64,000 nt of DNA from Gnetum montanum (GCA_015680685.1 MNCI01036287.1:3767-67766), one strand, 5' to 3'. Shown: positions 1-13,304, counted from the first letter of the stretch. Translations and numbers: made by a program. Notes: generated by a model from the letters alone, not told the origin.

Positions 1-1860
1 TTAATCTAAGATTATCAATTGGGAGAAGTTGGAAACTTTTAAGAAATTCAAACAGGCACTCATTATTTTGGATCTCTCCCTTGCAATTCAATCATGGGGG
101 AGATGGCCACCTATGCTAATCATATGGGGGCCCTTAGTTCTTTTTAAGTTTTTATTTTACAAGTTTTTATCTTACACATTTCTTTAACTTTTCTTATTTT
201 TATTTTACAACATCATTATGATTTTTCATTTTTTATGTGTTTGTGTGTGTGTGATCCACTGTGTAAGTTCATCACCCAATAAGTGTTCTTCCTGATGGTA
301 TGAATTATTTTCATGTTGATTACTAATGTTTGGTTTTTACCTTTAAGTCACGATGTTGATACTAAGGTATGTTTCTTTTGATATGGCAGGCAATAAGTTC
401 ACTTTATCCATCCATCCACCAGTTTCTATGGTCCCTCTTGGCTTGGAAATGTATAGTCTCCTTCATAATAAGAACTTTAACGACTCAGTGACTGGGTACT
501 TCTCAAACTAAGGAAGGACTCAAGGTTTGACAAGGGTGTGACTTCAAGGGGACTTGATGCTTTTGTGTTGGCCATTCTCTTGGGTGCTTGGATGTTTTCT
601 TCTTGAGTTTTCTCACTGTTCCAATGTTACCCAATTATTAGAAGTTGAGACAATAAAAATAAGAAGTATTTGCATGGTGTGGTTCTTAAACATAAAAAGA
701 CAAAACACAAAAAAGAAAAAAAAAAAGAGAAGTGAAAAAAGTGAGATTTCAAAGCACACCCCTTAGACGAATAATCCCTTGGGCTACAAGAACTAGTTAT
801 GGAACCAAAAGTGTTCCCTCTAACTAAGGTCCTTCTTGCTTTCCATTCTCTCCTTTGTTTCGTTGGAATGGTGGTAACTCGTGGGGGAAGCATTCTTGTT
901 ATTCAAGGGGATGGATTAACTGGATGCATTGATGTGAAGTCACTAGATGTGGTTGGTTTGAGGCCAGAGTTGGAATGAGATTTTCCAAGTCACATTAATT
1001 ATGCAACATACAAGGGGCTGTACACCACCTTGTTCTTGGGATTCCATTCCATCCTCTTCTCTCCACCCTTCTCTCCACTATTCACCTCATTGCCGGTTGT
1101 ATCACTAGTGTATATTTTGGTTGATGCATTATTTTTTTTTGGTAAATTCTTACAATTAAGACTTTAACTCTTGTTCCAATTGACATTCCCAGAGTCTACG
1201 GACTCTTTGAATGTGGATTTGTTAGGGCATTAAAGGCATGAGCCTACTTTGAGGAGGACCCACTAACATTTCTTTTTGGTGCACCCATTAAATTCTTTCC
1301 CCTAACATTTTTGCAATTAATTTTATTTTATTCATTTCCATCTTGACATCCATTTCATTGATGCCATAGTTGTCCCTTTTTATCTATCTTTCTTACTCCT
1401 TTTCTTTCTCCATTCTAACGCTACCGGAGGTTTATGATTAGTCATGGGGGTAGGGGGCTTGATTTTCTCTCGATTTTCTCTTAGCCCTGATTTTTTCAAT
1501 TTTTTCCTAACCCCTAAACCTTCGGTAGTCATCATTAATACATCCCCAGATCTGCAATTAGCCATACCACAACCTAGCCAATGGACCTACACCGAAGAAA
1601 GGTATTAATTACATGATGATTCATTTACCCTTGCTAATATATGATTGTGTTGTGTGTGAAGATGGTGATCATACAACAATAGATTGGATCTGGAGCAAAC
1701 ACTTGGAATGGAGCTGTGCTAGAAGTAGCTATGCAAGGAGCAAGATTGATGGTGTGCTTACGGATGGACAAAGAAAGGCGTAATCTTAGCGTTGGTAGTA
1801 GCAACACTTCTTTCTCTATTCTCTCTTAGCTACCAACTAAGGCCTGATGTCAATGTAAGA
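1..1860. other. Unassigned AT-rich intergenic or repeat DNA
   Basis: No convincing gene. Short open frames on both strands lack any recognisable motif, and the AT-rich, T-tract-rich composition resembles the noncoding parts of the retroelements further right. It is probably the worn interior of another element, because the next 160 bases look like the 3' tail of one. Confidence 0.4.
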
Positions 1861-2045
1861 AGGTGTTCACCCTTGTTTTCATGAACACTAGTTTTGTCAA
1901 GTCTTGTAATGATGATCCGTTCACATGTTATCCCATTAGTTCCATTCACCTCAATAATTCCATACCTTCCCAATATTTTGTAAGAAACTCGAGGATGAGT
2001 TTTCATTAAGTCACGGGGGTATGATGAGTGGCGAGGTACCCGCAT
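1861..2045 (+). mobile_element. 3' tail of a decayed LTR retroelement
   Basis: The block ends in an 'ACTCGAGGATGAGTTTTCATT' like motif followed by a G-rich run (CACGGGGGTA) and TGATGAG at 2,022. The same order occurs before the LTRs at about 5,771 (CTTGAGGATAAG, then CATGGA) and 21,708 (CTTGAGGATGAG, then CATGGAGGCA). I read it as a polypurine-tract region with the first bases of an LTR. The 19 bases from 2,022 are also the inverted copy of the LTR end at 6,649-6,667. Confidence 0.5.
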
Positions 2046-2129
2046 GAGTGACGAGGATGAGTGTTCGATCCTAATTTCATTAAAAAATTCCTTGTATTTT
2101 GAAAGTTTGATCAAAGTCAATAGAATTCA

Positions 2130-2370
2130 ACAATGGTCAATAGCTACATCGTCAAGGCCTTGTCGACACAACCGACCCCGATGACGAGGCCACGTTGACA
2201 TAATACAAAAATACTATATATACCACTAAACACTTCAGAATATTTTTTCATTTGCTCATAACACATGGGGAATTTTTGCAATTTTTTAGAGCCCAAAACC
2301 TTCTAGAGTTCATAACTTTCAAACTGTTTGTGCAAATCACTACTTTTTCGATCTTGCTCTTATTGGAGGT
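2130..2370 (+). promoter_or_regulatory. Internal TATA promoter, 5' UTR and splice donor of accessory ORF
   Basis: TATATATA lies at 2,215-2,222. It is preceded by AGGCCTTGTCGA (2,155-2,166), which closely matches AGGCCTTGTCAA in this family's LTR (5,800-5,811). About 150 bases downstream is a good splice donor (GGAG then GTAAGAT, GT at 2,369). The same layout precedes the homologous ORF at 18,189-18,374. I infer a dedicated promoter plus a 5'-UTR intron for the ORF starting at 2,676. The acceptor cannot be fixed. Confidence 0.5.
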
Positions 2371-2675
2371 AAGATCTTTATCATGAGGGCCATAGAATTT
2401 AAGGTTTTCAATGCAATTTGAAATTTTCTTTCTAACTCCCCTAAGGGTTAGTAACCTTAATCATACATAAACATCAACTTCTTCCAAGTTAACCCTTCCA
2501 AAAACCTCTAGGATGATTTATCAATAATAATGCGTAAATAGAAATAATAATTAAGTTAATTAAATTAGCCATAATCACAACTTAGCCAAGTGTAACTGAC
2601 CTCAAGAGTTAAGGTATCCTAATTGTTTTAAGATTACACAATGATTGCTAGTTCATGGTTCTATTTTGATTGGAT

Positions 2676-5524
2676 ATGACACCTAAACAAAAGTGCCCAC
2701 AAGAAGGAGAACCCTCACAACCATGGGAGAAATGACCTAGAGGTAAAAGGGGCTAGCAAGAATAATAAGAGGTGACCCATGCAATAAGACCTCTTTAGGA
2801 GGAGCCTAAATTGGAATATGTTCGATAGATTCCAGAAGAAGAAGTGCCTATAGAATAATCTCAATGAGGAGAAGTGCTTGGACCTATGCCTAGGCTTGAG
2901 GTCACTTTGACTCAAGCCTACCTAGACGTCATTAAGTCTTGAGTGATCCAAAGATTAGTTCTTCAAGAGATAAACTTTAGGCCATTTTTAGAAAAAGCTC
3001 CAGAGGATGTTAGAACATAATTGCAAACCTCTCCCATGTGGCCAACCATTACGACTAGTGGGGAATGGTACATGGAAGAGACCTATCTCTTCTAGAATAG
3101 CCGAAGGCCAGGGTCCATTATAAAAATCAAGGATGTTCAAGTATTCTACTTGGTGGAGGCCATTGCATATGCACTAGGGTTGCCAAACATTAGAACATAG
3201 TTGGTGAATATATCAACAAAAGATGATCCTGAGGCAAAAAGGGAGTGGACCCAGTGATGCTATGGGGTGGACCATAAGGAGTATGACACACTCACATAGG
3301 AAAAGTGAATTTATTTCAACATTGTAGCCTATCACCTCAATCCAACGGTGAGGCCAAGTAAGGTGATTGCCTTCTCTGCACATGCACACATTGCTCTAAG
3401 TAGGAAATTTCCTGTTAACCTTTCATAGCTAATTTATTTGGAGATTGAGAAACATTTCAAGGAGAACAAATGTGGAAGGAGGACCCTGCCCTTTTCATTC
3501 CTTATAAGAAAACTTTGCAAGAGGGCAAGTATTGTTTTCTATTCAAATGACACTCTCAAGCATGCCCCCTTGGCCTCATGGGTAGAAATCATGAAAGATA
3601 AAATGCTAGAAACCATTCAAAAAGAGGTGCTACCACCACCACCACCCCCTTAGGAGACAACATTGAAGGCCTGCACAATCCTTGAGCATCTACAACAAAT
3701 CTGAGAGTAGTTCTTGAGTGAACAAGAGTAGCAAGTAGGATTGAGTGGGGCAAATCCATATGTGTTTCAGCCAGTAATGAGTCACCTTAATGAGGTGGCT
3801 TGAATAGTTAGCCAGATGGAGAGGGTTGGTTCCATTTTCTTTACCCAAAGAACATAGTTGCCTGTGAGGTTGGATACCAATGATTAGGAGGTGATGGTGT
3901 CATTAGAAAAACATCATCTATTCCCAAAAATCTTTGGGAATGCCAACACTTTCTCTATGAGGTTGGAGGAAGGTGAAGAGGTAATTGTCTTGGTGATGCA
4001 GTACCAAGGGTAAGAAATAGTGATAGAAGTGGTAGCTAACCATGTAGCTAAAGCACTGAATGTACCCACTGTGTCTATACCAAATGTATCTACACTCCAA
4101 GATGTGCAGACTCCTATAGGCATGGTCCATGGGAAATTGGACACAACCTAGCATGAACAACTGCTAGAACAATTAGTAGGAATTGGGAAACTAACTTTGG
4201 ATATATTTGATCTTCCAGAGAACATTACTGCAACCTAGTTAGAGCTGCTAAATATAAGGGGTATATATATCATTTTGGAGGGGCAACTAGAAATGTCCCA
4301 AGAGCAAAATCAACACTTGGCCATGGAGGTTGCTAAACTTCATGCCTAACTTGTAGAGTAGATAATCCTTAGCCTAACAATGACAAGAGATGAAGCTATG
4401 AAATAGCTTCAGAAATGATTTCAAAAGGCTGAGGAGGAAGCAGTAATGACCATCTTCAAGTAGTCTATGGTAGAAGCTAAAATGTATTCAATTAAAAAGG
4501 ACTTGAATCAAATGCACTAAGAAAATGATGCATTGACCACACAAAATCATCACCTCTGAAATGTTGATGCTCAAAGACATCAAATGCAAGAATTCGTTCA
4601 TCAATAGTGGGAGAAACTTGCCAAATTCAACATTGAACTAAGAAAATTGGCCATATAGAACTAAAATCTATTAATGAAGGAGGTACACAACTTGAGGCAA
4701 AAGTTTGCCATCGAAATCATCACTTGGAAGAACGAAGCTCTCAAGTTTGACAAGGTGAAAAATCACTATAGGGACTAGGTTCGCTTGCAAAAAGAAATTA
4801 ATGAATAAGAAATCTAAATGGCAAAGGCTAAATTGAATGAAGCCCTCCAGTGCAACTCTATCAAGGAAGAGAGATGTGGCAGCTCATCCTTGATGGGATT
4901 GATACCTACAAAAAAATAGAGATCCACTTGAAAGAGTTTCATATCAAAGAAATGATAGAGTATATGGAATTGGCCAATCTTTGTTATGCAAACCTGGCAA
5001 TGATGATAGCCAGATGACCATGGTCGAAATTAGAGAAATAGGTGGCTAGCTCATATTTGCTATATAAGGTCGAGTTCAAACACCACAAGGAAACTAAGCA
5101 AAAGCTTAAGATTGCTAACACTGAACTCAAAGTCCTCAAAGAATGATTCATAGAACAATGATCCATCATTGAGGACCTAGCTAAGTAGATGAATGACTAC
5201 CAGGAGCTAAAGAACATAGTGTAAGCATTTGACATTGAATGCAAATAGTTTGCTACCTGGTTTGTCAATGTCAAGGAGTTGTTTCTAGTGATCCTATGTC
5301 CTTGGGATGTGCCCATTCCAATCCACATTGGAAAAGCTACATGGATGGTGCATGATCCTAAGAGTAAGAAGGTAAAAATGAAAGCACTGCTAGATGTTTT
5401 TTGCCTTCCACTTGAAGTTGCAGTAGTGGCAGGACAACAACAACCACCTCAACCACCACCAATGTGTGAAGCTGATGAAGGTCCCTCGGGGCCTCAGAAA
5501 CTAACACTGCCTAGGACCATTTAA
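2676..5524 (+). pseudogene. Accessory (env-position) ORF of Athila-like element, copy 1
   Basis: A decayed reading frame of about 950 codons, from an ATG encoding Met-Thr-Pro-Lys to a Pro-rich tail. It is broken mainly by TAG codons, many where Gln is expected. Order: a basic start; a domain near 3,040-3,650 with 'IIKIKDVQVF' and 'ALGLPN' and later 'LPFSFLIRKLCKRA'; a Pro run; long helical, Glu/Lys/Gln-rich coiled-coil-like sequence (4,200-5,250); then a conserved 'CPWDVPIP' segment and a Pro/Gln-rich end. It aligns by eye along its whole length with 18,692-21,467. The domain resembles the family annotated as 'putative plant transposon protein', but Athila ORF-1 or env-like proteins are alternatives. 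It lies between an internal promoter and the polypurine tract and LTR. Function is unknown. Confidence 0.6.
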
Positions 5525-5770
5525 TCTTCTACAAAAAGCTTCACATCATCAAGGAACATGTTGTCCAATGTTTGAAGAGTTGTGTCATGTTATTCAATTT
5601 TGTGTCCTGAACACCACCATTTTTGTAATGTGTTGATCCATACACTTAGGCACTCCATTTTTTGTCAAGTTAATCAAGTTTTCTTTGTTGAAAGAAAATT
5701 CAATCAACAATCCCATACCTTTGTATTTTTGTAGAAAAAAACTTGAGGATAAGTTTTCATTTAGTCATGG
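5525..5770 (+). other. 3' untranslated region and polypurine tract
   Basis: Noncoding tail between the accessory ORF and the LTR. CTTGAGGATAAGTTTTCATT is followed by a short purine run (CATGGA) and then the LTR, as at 21,672-21,707 in the better preserved element. Confidence 0.5.
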
Positions 5771-6667
5771 ATCATCATCATTGGTTGGCTGCATTAATGA
5801 GGCCTTGTCAATGTAGTTGACCATGTCAACGAGGTCTCGTTCATGAGGCCCCATCAACACATCTTAACCTACGTCGATAATGCCTTGTCAATGTAGTGTC
5901 TATTTGTCATCTATAAATATGCACCTATCAACTGCATTTATGGGGAGTCCATTTTTCAGTAGTAGTGAAGCTCTTGCATTTTTTCCATTTAAAAGTTAGA
6001 ATTTTTTTTCCTAAGTGCCTGTAGCAGGAGTCATTGAATAGATCTTTATTCAAGCGTTGTTATACCTAACCATGACGGTATGTGTGGCAATAAAGATGAG
6101 CTTTTTGATAAACCTTGTAGCACTCTAGATAAAGTACCTATTTTATTTATGCAATTAGTATTTTTAATTATTTATTAAATTATTTCAATTAGTTATCAAA
6201 TATTTTCTAGTTATTACGTTAATGAGATAGATTATGCACATAAGTATGACCACTTCAAGTGTAACATGTATTTTCTTAGTAATCCCAGCAACGTTAGTGC
6301 TTGCTATGCCTAGTAGCATAGTGTTTGGTCACCCAGTAGTGGATATGTGGGTTCAAGATGTGTACGGAAGGTGGGAATGGATACTTATATTAGGATTAGT
6401 TAATTAGTCATTTAGATTAGTTAATTAAAGTCCTTTTTATCTATACTTAGAGCACCCAAAATATAAAATACAAAGTGATAAAAGTTGAATGCCTCAGTTA
6501 CACTATCACAAGTGTAATTAGAAGGACAACGATTGACCTTAAGGCTAGATTCACTTCCTAAAGGACTAGTGCATTGGAAACAATAAAGTCTGTGGAATTC
6601 AACCAAGTCACATGTTAATGCTTAGTGATTTGTATGGTTGGGCATAGGGGTACCTCACCACTCATCA
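5771..6667 (+). mobile_element. LTR, family 2
   Basis: An LTR of about 0.9 kb with TATAAATAT at 5,912-5,920. It ends in GGTACCTCACCACTCATCA at 6,649-6,667. Its U3 carries repeated AGGCCTTGTCAATG-like motifs. A second copy of the same family starts at 28,411 and shares both the U3 motifs and the phrase near the end (GTGATTTGTATGGTTGGGCA). The exact 5' boundary is blurred by mutation. This is the 3' LTR of the element whose accessory ORF lies just upstream; its gag-pol and 5' LTR are not in the window. Confidence 0.6.
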
Positions 6668-8070
6668 GCTAGGATAAGAGATGAACTTTTCTATAGGAAT
6701 TATTATTTTAGTTAGTAGTTTTGCTAAGAGGCCAACTGTTTTGTAACTTGGATTTTGTCCTTGGAAAATCAATTCTTAGTGATTTAATTTGAAAAATATA
6801 AAATATTCCTTCAGCCAAATAATAGATATATGTAATAAATATATAGCTAAAATAATGTATTAATATTTTAAGAAAAAAATTTCAAGGATAGTTAGGACCA
6901 GGTTTTCAAGTACAATTTGTCAAAGTGTCCAAAGTTATAACTAAGCATAACTAAAGTCAAAATTCTTCAAAAATAGCATATAATTTACTATGGTTTTTGT
7001 ATAGGTGTTATTCATTCTAATCTATGTGTTCATGATTTAGATGCATAGTTGGATGTTCATGATGTAGATACCCTTTTTGCAAGATAGAAGATTCATTCAT
7101 CCACTATTCCATTGCTAGGATTCTTGGTGTTGGTGTTGCTTATGTTTATATGTTTTATAATCAAGCTTGGAGGAAGTCTTATTGGTGATAATTTTCAACT
7201 TTAATATTATTTTCTTCATCCTTGGACTTAATCTAATCTTCTTGCAACAGATAGAGGTGAATGAAGAAAAAGAACTCATGTAGTTGACACCATTTTCTTG
7301 GGACAAGTCTAGGATGATAATGATGATGATTTTGGAATTTTAATGTACTGTGGTTTCTTACAAATATTTTTGAACAAATATTTTCAACTTGCATCCATAA
7401 ATGAATTTCTCTTTAATTTATTTTGTTTCTACTTTATAATTTATTTGGTTGATAGGACAACTAACAGTCATAAAGAAGGGTTCGATCATATAATGCTAAA
7501 TAATATTTTCCAAATTTATCATTATATATTATATATAGATTTTTTAGAATTCATTCATTTGAATTTTTGAAAGGAAAAGGATTCTCTTAGCCAAATTATA
7601 AATATATAGCTAAAATAATGGAAAACCTTTAGTAAGAAGGTGAAAAGATGAGAAGGGAAGGGGTAGGATGTGAGGGTGGGGAAGAGGAGTTTTGGAACCT
7701 AAAATAATTGAAATATAGATATACCCAAAGATATATAGTTGAATTATGACTTTATAACTTATTATTATTCATTGATGAGCAAAATATAGACCAAGTTAGA
7801 CATACCAAATGTTATAGGAGATAATGCTATCCATGATAGAGCTGTAAGTCCAATCCCTGGAGCTAAGGATATAACAAGGAATACACATATAGAGATGTAC
7901 AAACTTATGAACTAATAGACTTACCAAGGATATTTTTTTGATCTGAACAATTTCCAATTGATATCTATCACATATTGACCATCTAATAAGAACATGATAA
8001 TGTAATTACATTAACTAACATAACTAGAAATCAAGTTACATACCTTATATTAATTGAATGACAAGACATA
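6668..8070. other. AT-rich spacer between retroelements
   Basis: No gene recognised. It holds a direct repeat around 'AAATATATAGCTAAAATAATG' (near 6,835-6,860 and 7,598-7,620) and a purine-rich, G-run-rich stretch at about 7,640-7,692. It was the target for insertion of the Athila-like element. Confidence 0.4.
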
Positions 8071-8972
8071 TGATAAAAACTATTTTTGATGAGCCACGAT
8101 ATCATATCTATGACATCGTAGCTCTAAATACATCATCATTGATGTGATGTAGTGGGTCCTATTCACCACTATAAATACCAACACTTGGTCATACCAACGA
8201 ACAACTTTCATTTCCATTTTTAGTGAAACTCTTGTAATTTGTTTTCATAGTTTACACTTAGTAATAGAGTTAATGCCTATAGTGTGATGTTGAATAGTTG
8301 AATGGAATCTTTATCTGAGTGGATTTTCCTTGTGCATAATTCATGAATGGAAATAAAGATCAAGATTTTTTATTACCATTGTAGCATCCACTTAGTTTCT
8401 TTATTTTGCTTACCTACGTTTTTGACTTAGTTTAACTTTTCATTTCTTTAATATGCTTATTTTAGTTTAGTCCTTTACATTCCCTAAGAACTTTACTTTT
8501 TCATGTTCTCTAGTAAGGTGGAATAAGTATGACTGATTTTAAGCATATAAGTGTAATCGTTTGGTAATCCTAGTAGTATTATTGCTTGATTCACCTAATA
8601 GCATAACACTTGGTAATCCAATAATGATTACATGAGTCCAAGATGTGTACATCAAGCTAGGAATGGGTACTCATCACCATAGGATAGAATAGACTTACAT
8701 TTCTATTATCACTTAGACTTAGATTTTATTTTCACTTTCATTATGTTTGCACTTAGGAGTAATATGAGCCAACAAAATCAAGATATCATATGCCTCACTT
8801 AGAGTTAAACCATATACTTGTACTTTACTAAGTCAAAGTGGGAAGACAATGATCATAAATTGATTATCAACTTCTAGCATATTTATATTGGCCATCCATG
8901 AATTACAATTTGGTCATGCGTGTGCACTCATGACTTATATGGTAGAGTGTTGGAATATCTAGTTGCTCATCA
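8071..8972 (+). repeat. 5' LTR of Athila-like element
   Basis: Starts TGATAAAAAC and ends CTCATCA, and pairs with 21,708-22,598. TATAAATA is at 8,170-8,177. U3 contains TGACATCGTAGCT (8,111-8,123) and the dyad-like CATCATCATTGATGTGATG. A shared phrase about GTAGAGTGTTGG lies near both 3' ends. Confidence 0.8.
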
Positions 8973-8973
8973 T

Positions 8974-8991
8974 TGGCACCATTGCCAAGGA
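8974..8991 (+). other. Primer binding site
   Basis: TGGCACCATTGCCAAGGA begins one base after the 5' LTR. It differs from the common plant gypsy PBS (TGGCGCCGTTGCCGGGGA, usually assigned to tRNA-Asp) mainly by G-to-A changes, the pattern expected from cytosine deamination on the other strand. Confidence 0.75.
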
Positions 8992-9120
8992 TGTATCAAT
9001 GTTTAATTAGTAGTTGATCTTACAAAGTTCATTGTATTAAGAATCACAAAGTTTATCTTTTACATCTTTAATCAATATTTTAAAATACACATATACACTT
9101 AAAAGCATTAAACATATAAC

Positions 9121-10500
9121 ATGACTTCTACACTTAAGGAAAAGTCACCACCTACCAAAGAAACTCAGAAGAGTCATGATAAAAGATTTGATGAAGAAGA
9201 CAGAATCAAACATAAAGAAAAGAAATGACACTATGAGCATCAAAGGGATCACAACTACAATTGAGCTTGCAAACTCAACAATCATGAAGAGTCCCTACTA
9301 GCCACCTGTAGCATGATTAACATTAGAGAAGTAGTATACATCCCTACTAGGCATGTAAGGAATAATTGTATCAAGTGATTGGACATGAACAACATTCCCA
9401 AATTTGAAGGTGGACATAATATAGATCCACAACACCACCTCCAAGCATTCCAAGATGCTTGCATCCTTTAGAACATTGAAAATTATTGGTAAAAGTTAAA
9501 GTTATTTTCTAGAACATTTATCAAGGAAGAAAAAAGATGGTATTGATTCTCAGAACTAGAAAGGATCTAAGGATGGAGTACCATGATAGAAATCTTCAAT
9601 GACAAGTATCAAACCTATTTAAGACTATCCAATTTAAGGAAAAAAAATCTGAGAATGGAAGAAAGGGACACATGTATCCCATGATGTGGTAATGAGTAGA
9701 TATTATTCATTACTACATAGATGCCTAGGCCATGGATTTTCACAAAGTAAATAACTAAGTCATATTATTGATGGATTAAGGAATAAGACTAGAGAAACCA
9801 TTTGGGTATATGCCCATGGAAGATTATTAGAAATGAAAATCCATTGCATTCAAAGATTGATAGACTAGGTGGCCAACGAAGAAGGAGAGTTGAAGAAAAG
9901 TAAATTAGTTGAGGAATACAATTGAGATCTTCCAATAAGAAAAAAGATAAAATGTGTGATAGACAAGAAGATGAAATTTTAGAAGATGTCATTCAAAAGA
10001 AGACTCTACCCATTCAAAGATTAGTCAATGAAATTGTAACAAAGGTAGAGAAAATGTGAGACTTAGTGGATAAAAAATTTGCTATTGCACTCAAGATAGT
10101 AAAGGAAAAGATTGAACAAGCACTAAATAAGAGTGAAAAAAAGAAGAAAATAAGAGATAATGGGTGAGAGAAATACAAATATAGAGGAAAAGTTGCTGCA
10201 ATTGAGGAATTTATATACCCTAGTTTAGAAGATGAAGTAGGATGCAAAGTGTATCAATATGAATATCCTAAGGGATGTTGTGTTATCATGGTCCACTTGC
10301 AAGAGTATGAGGGATAAGCACTAAACTTGAGATTTATTAAGAAGAAAATGCCAAAATTATTACCTTGCCCACATGGTAACCTCATACAACCATTTTAACC
10401 ATCATACTATCTAAGTAGAGCCTATCCTCAACCACAAGAGCAACACCAGTAGCAGTGGCAACAACCACAAGCATGGGGAATGCCACCACCATGGCAAAAA
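9121..10500 (+). pseudogene. gag of Athila-like element
   Basis: Starts at an ATG (Met-Thr-Ser-Thr) about 150 bases after the LTR. Recognisable retrotransposon capsid sequence lies at about 9,375-9,700, including 'IPKFEGGHNIDPQHHLQAF' and further on 'WSTMIEIFNDKY'. It is followed by a charged region and a Gln/Pro-rich stretch near 10,430-10,520. The frame is broken by many stop codons. In an active element it would form the virus-like particle. No zinc knuckle is seen. Confidence 0.6.
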
Positions 10501-10782
10501 TATCCATATAGGTAACTAGATCCTTATGGATATTACATTCATTGTATAATCATTCTAAGAAATGCTTCAGTCCATACTTCCTCTCACTACTATCAAATAG
10601 AGTATTATAGGCCTACTACTCTAAGAATGGGTCCAAATCCTTTTGCATATCAAGCAACGATTGGTTCATCAATTCAACCTCATAATTCTCTACCACCAGC
10701 ACCACCATTGTTTATGCAAGAAAAAATTCCAACATAACTACAATAAAAGAATGTTATCAGGGTAGTAAATACACAGGAGGAT

Positions 10783-11400
10783 GTGATAATGAATGAACCT
10801 AGATCCAGAAAATGTTCATTTCTTAGAATAAGTCTAGAAAAATTTCAAAGGGTGGGAACTTCACCCACATTAATCCCATCCACACTTACTTCTCAAGGGA
10901 ATACCAAACTTCCACATTCTACAAACCCAAATTTGACCATTATCAAGCTCACTCAAATTGGCATACATTGGATCAAGGTAGGCACACTTCCCAAGAAGAG
11001 AACAAATCTTGGATGTTTCTTAGTATATCTCCAAATAGCAAGACATATACCATGCAATGCTCTTCTAGATTCTAGGTTAGGAGTAAACCTAGTTTCACAA
11101 GATATGTACCAAGCTTAGAATCTTCCTCTACTATAGAAGAGCAACATCTAATTAGAGCTTGTAGACTAATTAATCACTGTTCCATTAAAATAGGTAGATA
11201 ATGTCATTACCACCATAAGTGGCTAGTCTTACCCTACTGACTTCATAGTGATACATGTAGGGAAAAGTAATAGAGAATTTCCTATAATCATGGGAAGAGC
11301 ATGGTTTAGCATTGTGGACACTAAGCTAGGAATTAGAGACTTGTCCTTAAAAATTTCCAAGGAAGATGAGGTTAGAATCATACATACTCGCTAATTTCTA
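10783..11400 (+). pseudogene. Retropepsin-like protease of Athila-like element
   Basis: The segment 'NALLDSRLGVNLVSQ' matches the plant retropepsin active-site region, in which Asp-Ser-Gly is expected; the Gly is Arg here. About 60 residues downstream the 'IIMGRAWF' region corresponds to the family's ILGRxW motif. It sits between gag and RT, as expected. One frame is open at 10,783-11,118, then stops appear. Confidence 0.6.
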
Positions 11401-11940
11401 TGTAATATATATAGCCGTAATGGATGCAATTACATGAGGAAAATTTGGTCCATCAAACAAGAAATCAATACAACATGTAATTAATGTGTAGAAGATATGT
11501 GTAACAATGCCTATATGTAGTAGCCACCAAAAAAAAGGCACCTAGTGGCTAATTATTGAAAAAGAGACAAAGTCCAAAATGTACATGGAACCATCTAATC
11601 AAATTAGAGGTGCCTATATTAAAGAAGTTGATGAGTTAGAGTAGTTAAGGAAGGAAAACCCCTATGTACACTCACATCAAGGAGAAGACATAAAGTGGAG
11701 ACAACTAGAAATTCTAGACAAGTATGAACTAGAACCATTAGAGTTAAAAGTACTATTAGATGTACTAGAGTATGCCTTTTTGAATAATAAGAAACTGGTA
11801 ATTATTAATGTCAATCTTAATAAAGCGTAGAAGAGAATATTATTAAAAGTGGTAAATAAATGACCAACAAAATTTTCATGGTCCAATGATGAAATAAAAG
11901 GTATTGATCCATGCATATGTCAACACCAAATTTATACAGA

Positions 11941-13300
11941 TTCAACTGTCAAACCATGCCACCAACCTCAAAGAAGATTGAGTCCTAAACTTGAAGAAGT
12001 GGTAAAACAAGAATTGGAGAAACTATTAAAAGCAAGATCCATCTATCCAATAGTATAAAATGAATGAGTCAATTCCATAGTCATTGTTCCAAAGAAAGGT
12101 AGTAAGTGGAGTGTCTACATTTACTTTCAATTTTTGAATTCAACAACATTCAAGAACCACTTTCCTCTACCATTTCTGGACCAAGTCCTCGATACCATTG
12201 TAGGACACTAGTACTATAGTTTCCTCGATGGTTACAATGGGTATAATAAAATATGAATTACACCAAAAGATGAAGTGAAGAATAGATTCACCATTCCATG
12301 GGGAACATTTGCCTACAAGCAAATGCCTTTTGGCTTGTGTAATGCTTTTGCTACTTTCCAAAGACTAGTATTGAGCATCTTATAAAAGTAGATTGGTAAT
12401 GGAGTAGAGATATTCATGGATTATTTTTTTACTTATGAGCTAGACTTCAAACAAGCATTGGACTAACTAAATTAGGTTTTAAAAAGATGTGTTGAAACCA
12501 ATTTAAAGCTCAAGTGGTAAAAGAGTCATCTAATGGTCTAAGACAATATTGTTCTAGGGCATAAAGTATCTCAAAAAGGAATAGAAGTAGATCTAGATAA
12601 AATAAGATTCATTCAAAATATCACCTAGAAGACACAAACTATTAAGAATTTTTGATCATTCCTTGGTCACATAGGATATTATAGAAGATTCATTGAAATT
12701 TTTTCAAAGATAATGAAGCCCCTAGTAGAACTAATAAACAAATATGTATCATTCCAATGGATAGAATAGTTTGAGAAAGCATTTGAAACATTAAAGTAGA
12801 AACTGATTGAAACACCAATTCTTCAAGATCCAAATTGGTTCAAATCCTTCTACATTATGAAAAATGCTTCAAACTACATAATGGGTGTAGTACTTACTTA
12901 GCTTAATGATCAAAAAAGACCATTTTACATACACTAAGCCAATTGAAGCATCATTGGAGCACAAATTAAATATACCACTACAAAAAAGAAGCTTATGGTC
13001 ATGGTGTATGTGCTTGAAAAATTTAGACATTATATGCTTGGGTATTCTAGTTATGTTCACATAGATCATAGTGCCATCAGGTTTTTGATGAATAAATAAA
13101 AGTTAGTCCAAGCATGATACGATGGATTATGGTAATATAGGAATTTGACATCACAATGATAGATAAGAAAGGAACTAAAATTTTTTTAGCATATCATTTG
13201 TCAAGACTAAAATGGAAATCGTAGGAATAGGATGAACCATTATCAAACCAATTTTCTGATGAAATTTTTTTTAGAAAGATAATAATGGTTATCACAAGAA
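11941..13300 (+). pseudogene. Reverse transcriptase and RNase H of Athila-like element
   Basis: RT is read in one main frame with many stops. In order: 'IVIVPKKGSKW' (about 12,080), 'NHFPLPF.DQVLDTI' (12,160), 'FLDGYNGYNKI' (12,225), 'FTIPWGTFAYKQMPFGLCNA' (12,290) and the region of the catalytic YxDD, here 'FMDYFF' (12,410), which has lost its two aspartates. 'FLGHIGYYRRFI' is at about 12,660. RNase H follows with 'LMVMVYVLEKFRHY' and 'VHIDHSAIRFLMNK' (13,000-13,100). The enzyme would copy the element RNA into DNA. This copy is dead. Confidence 0.8.
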
Positions 13301-13304
13301 AGTC

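Noticed and set aside
627-893. Minus-strand open frame of 88 codons with a Phe-rich stretch
   Set aside because: Low-complexity translation of an A-rich tract, with no homologue in the window.
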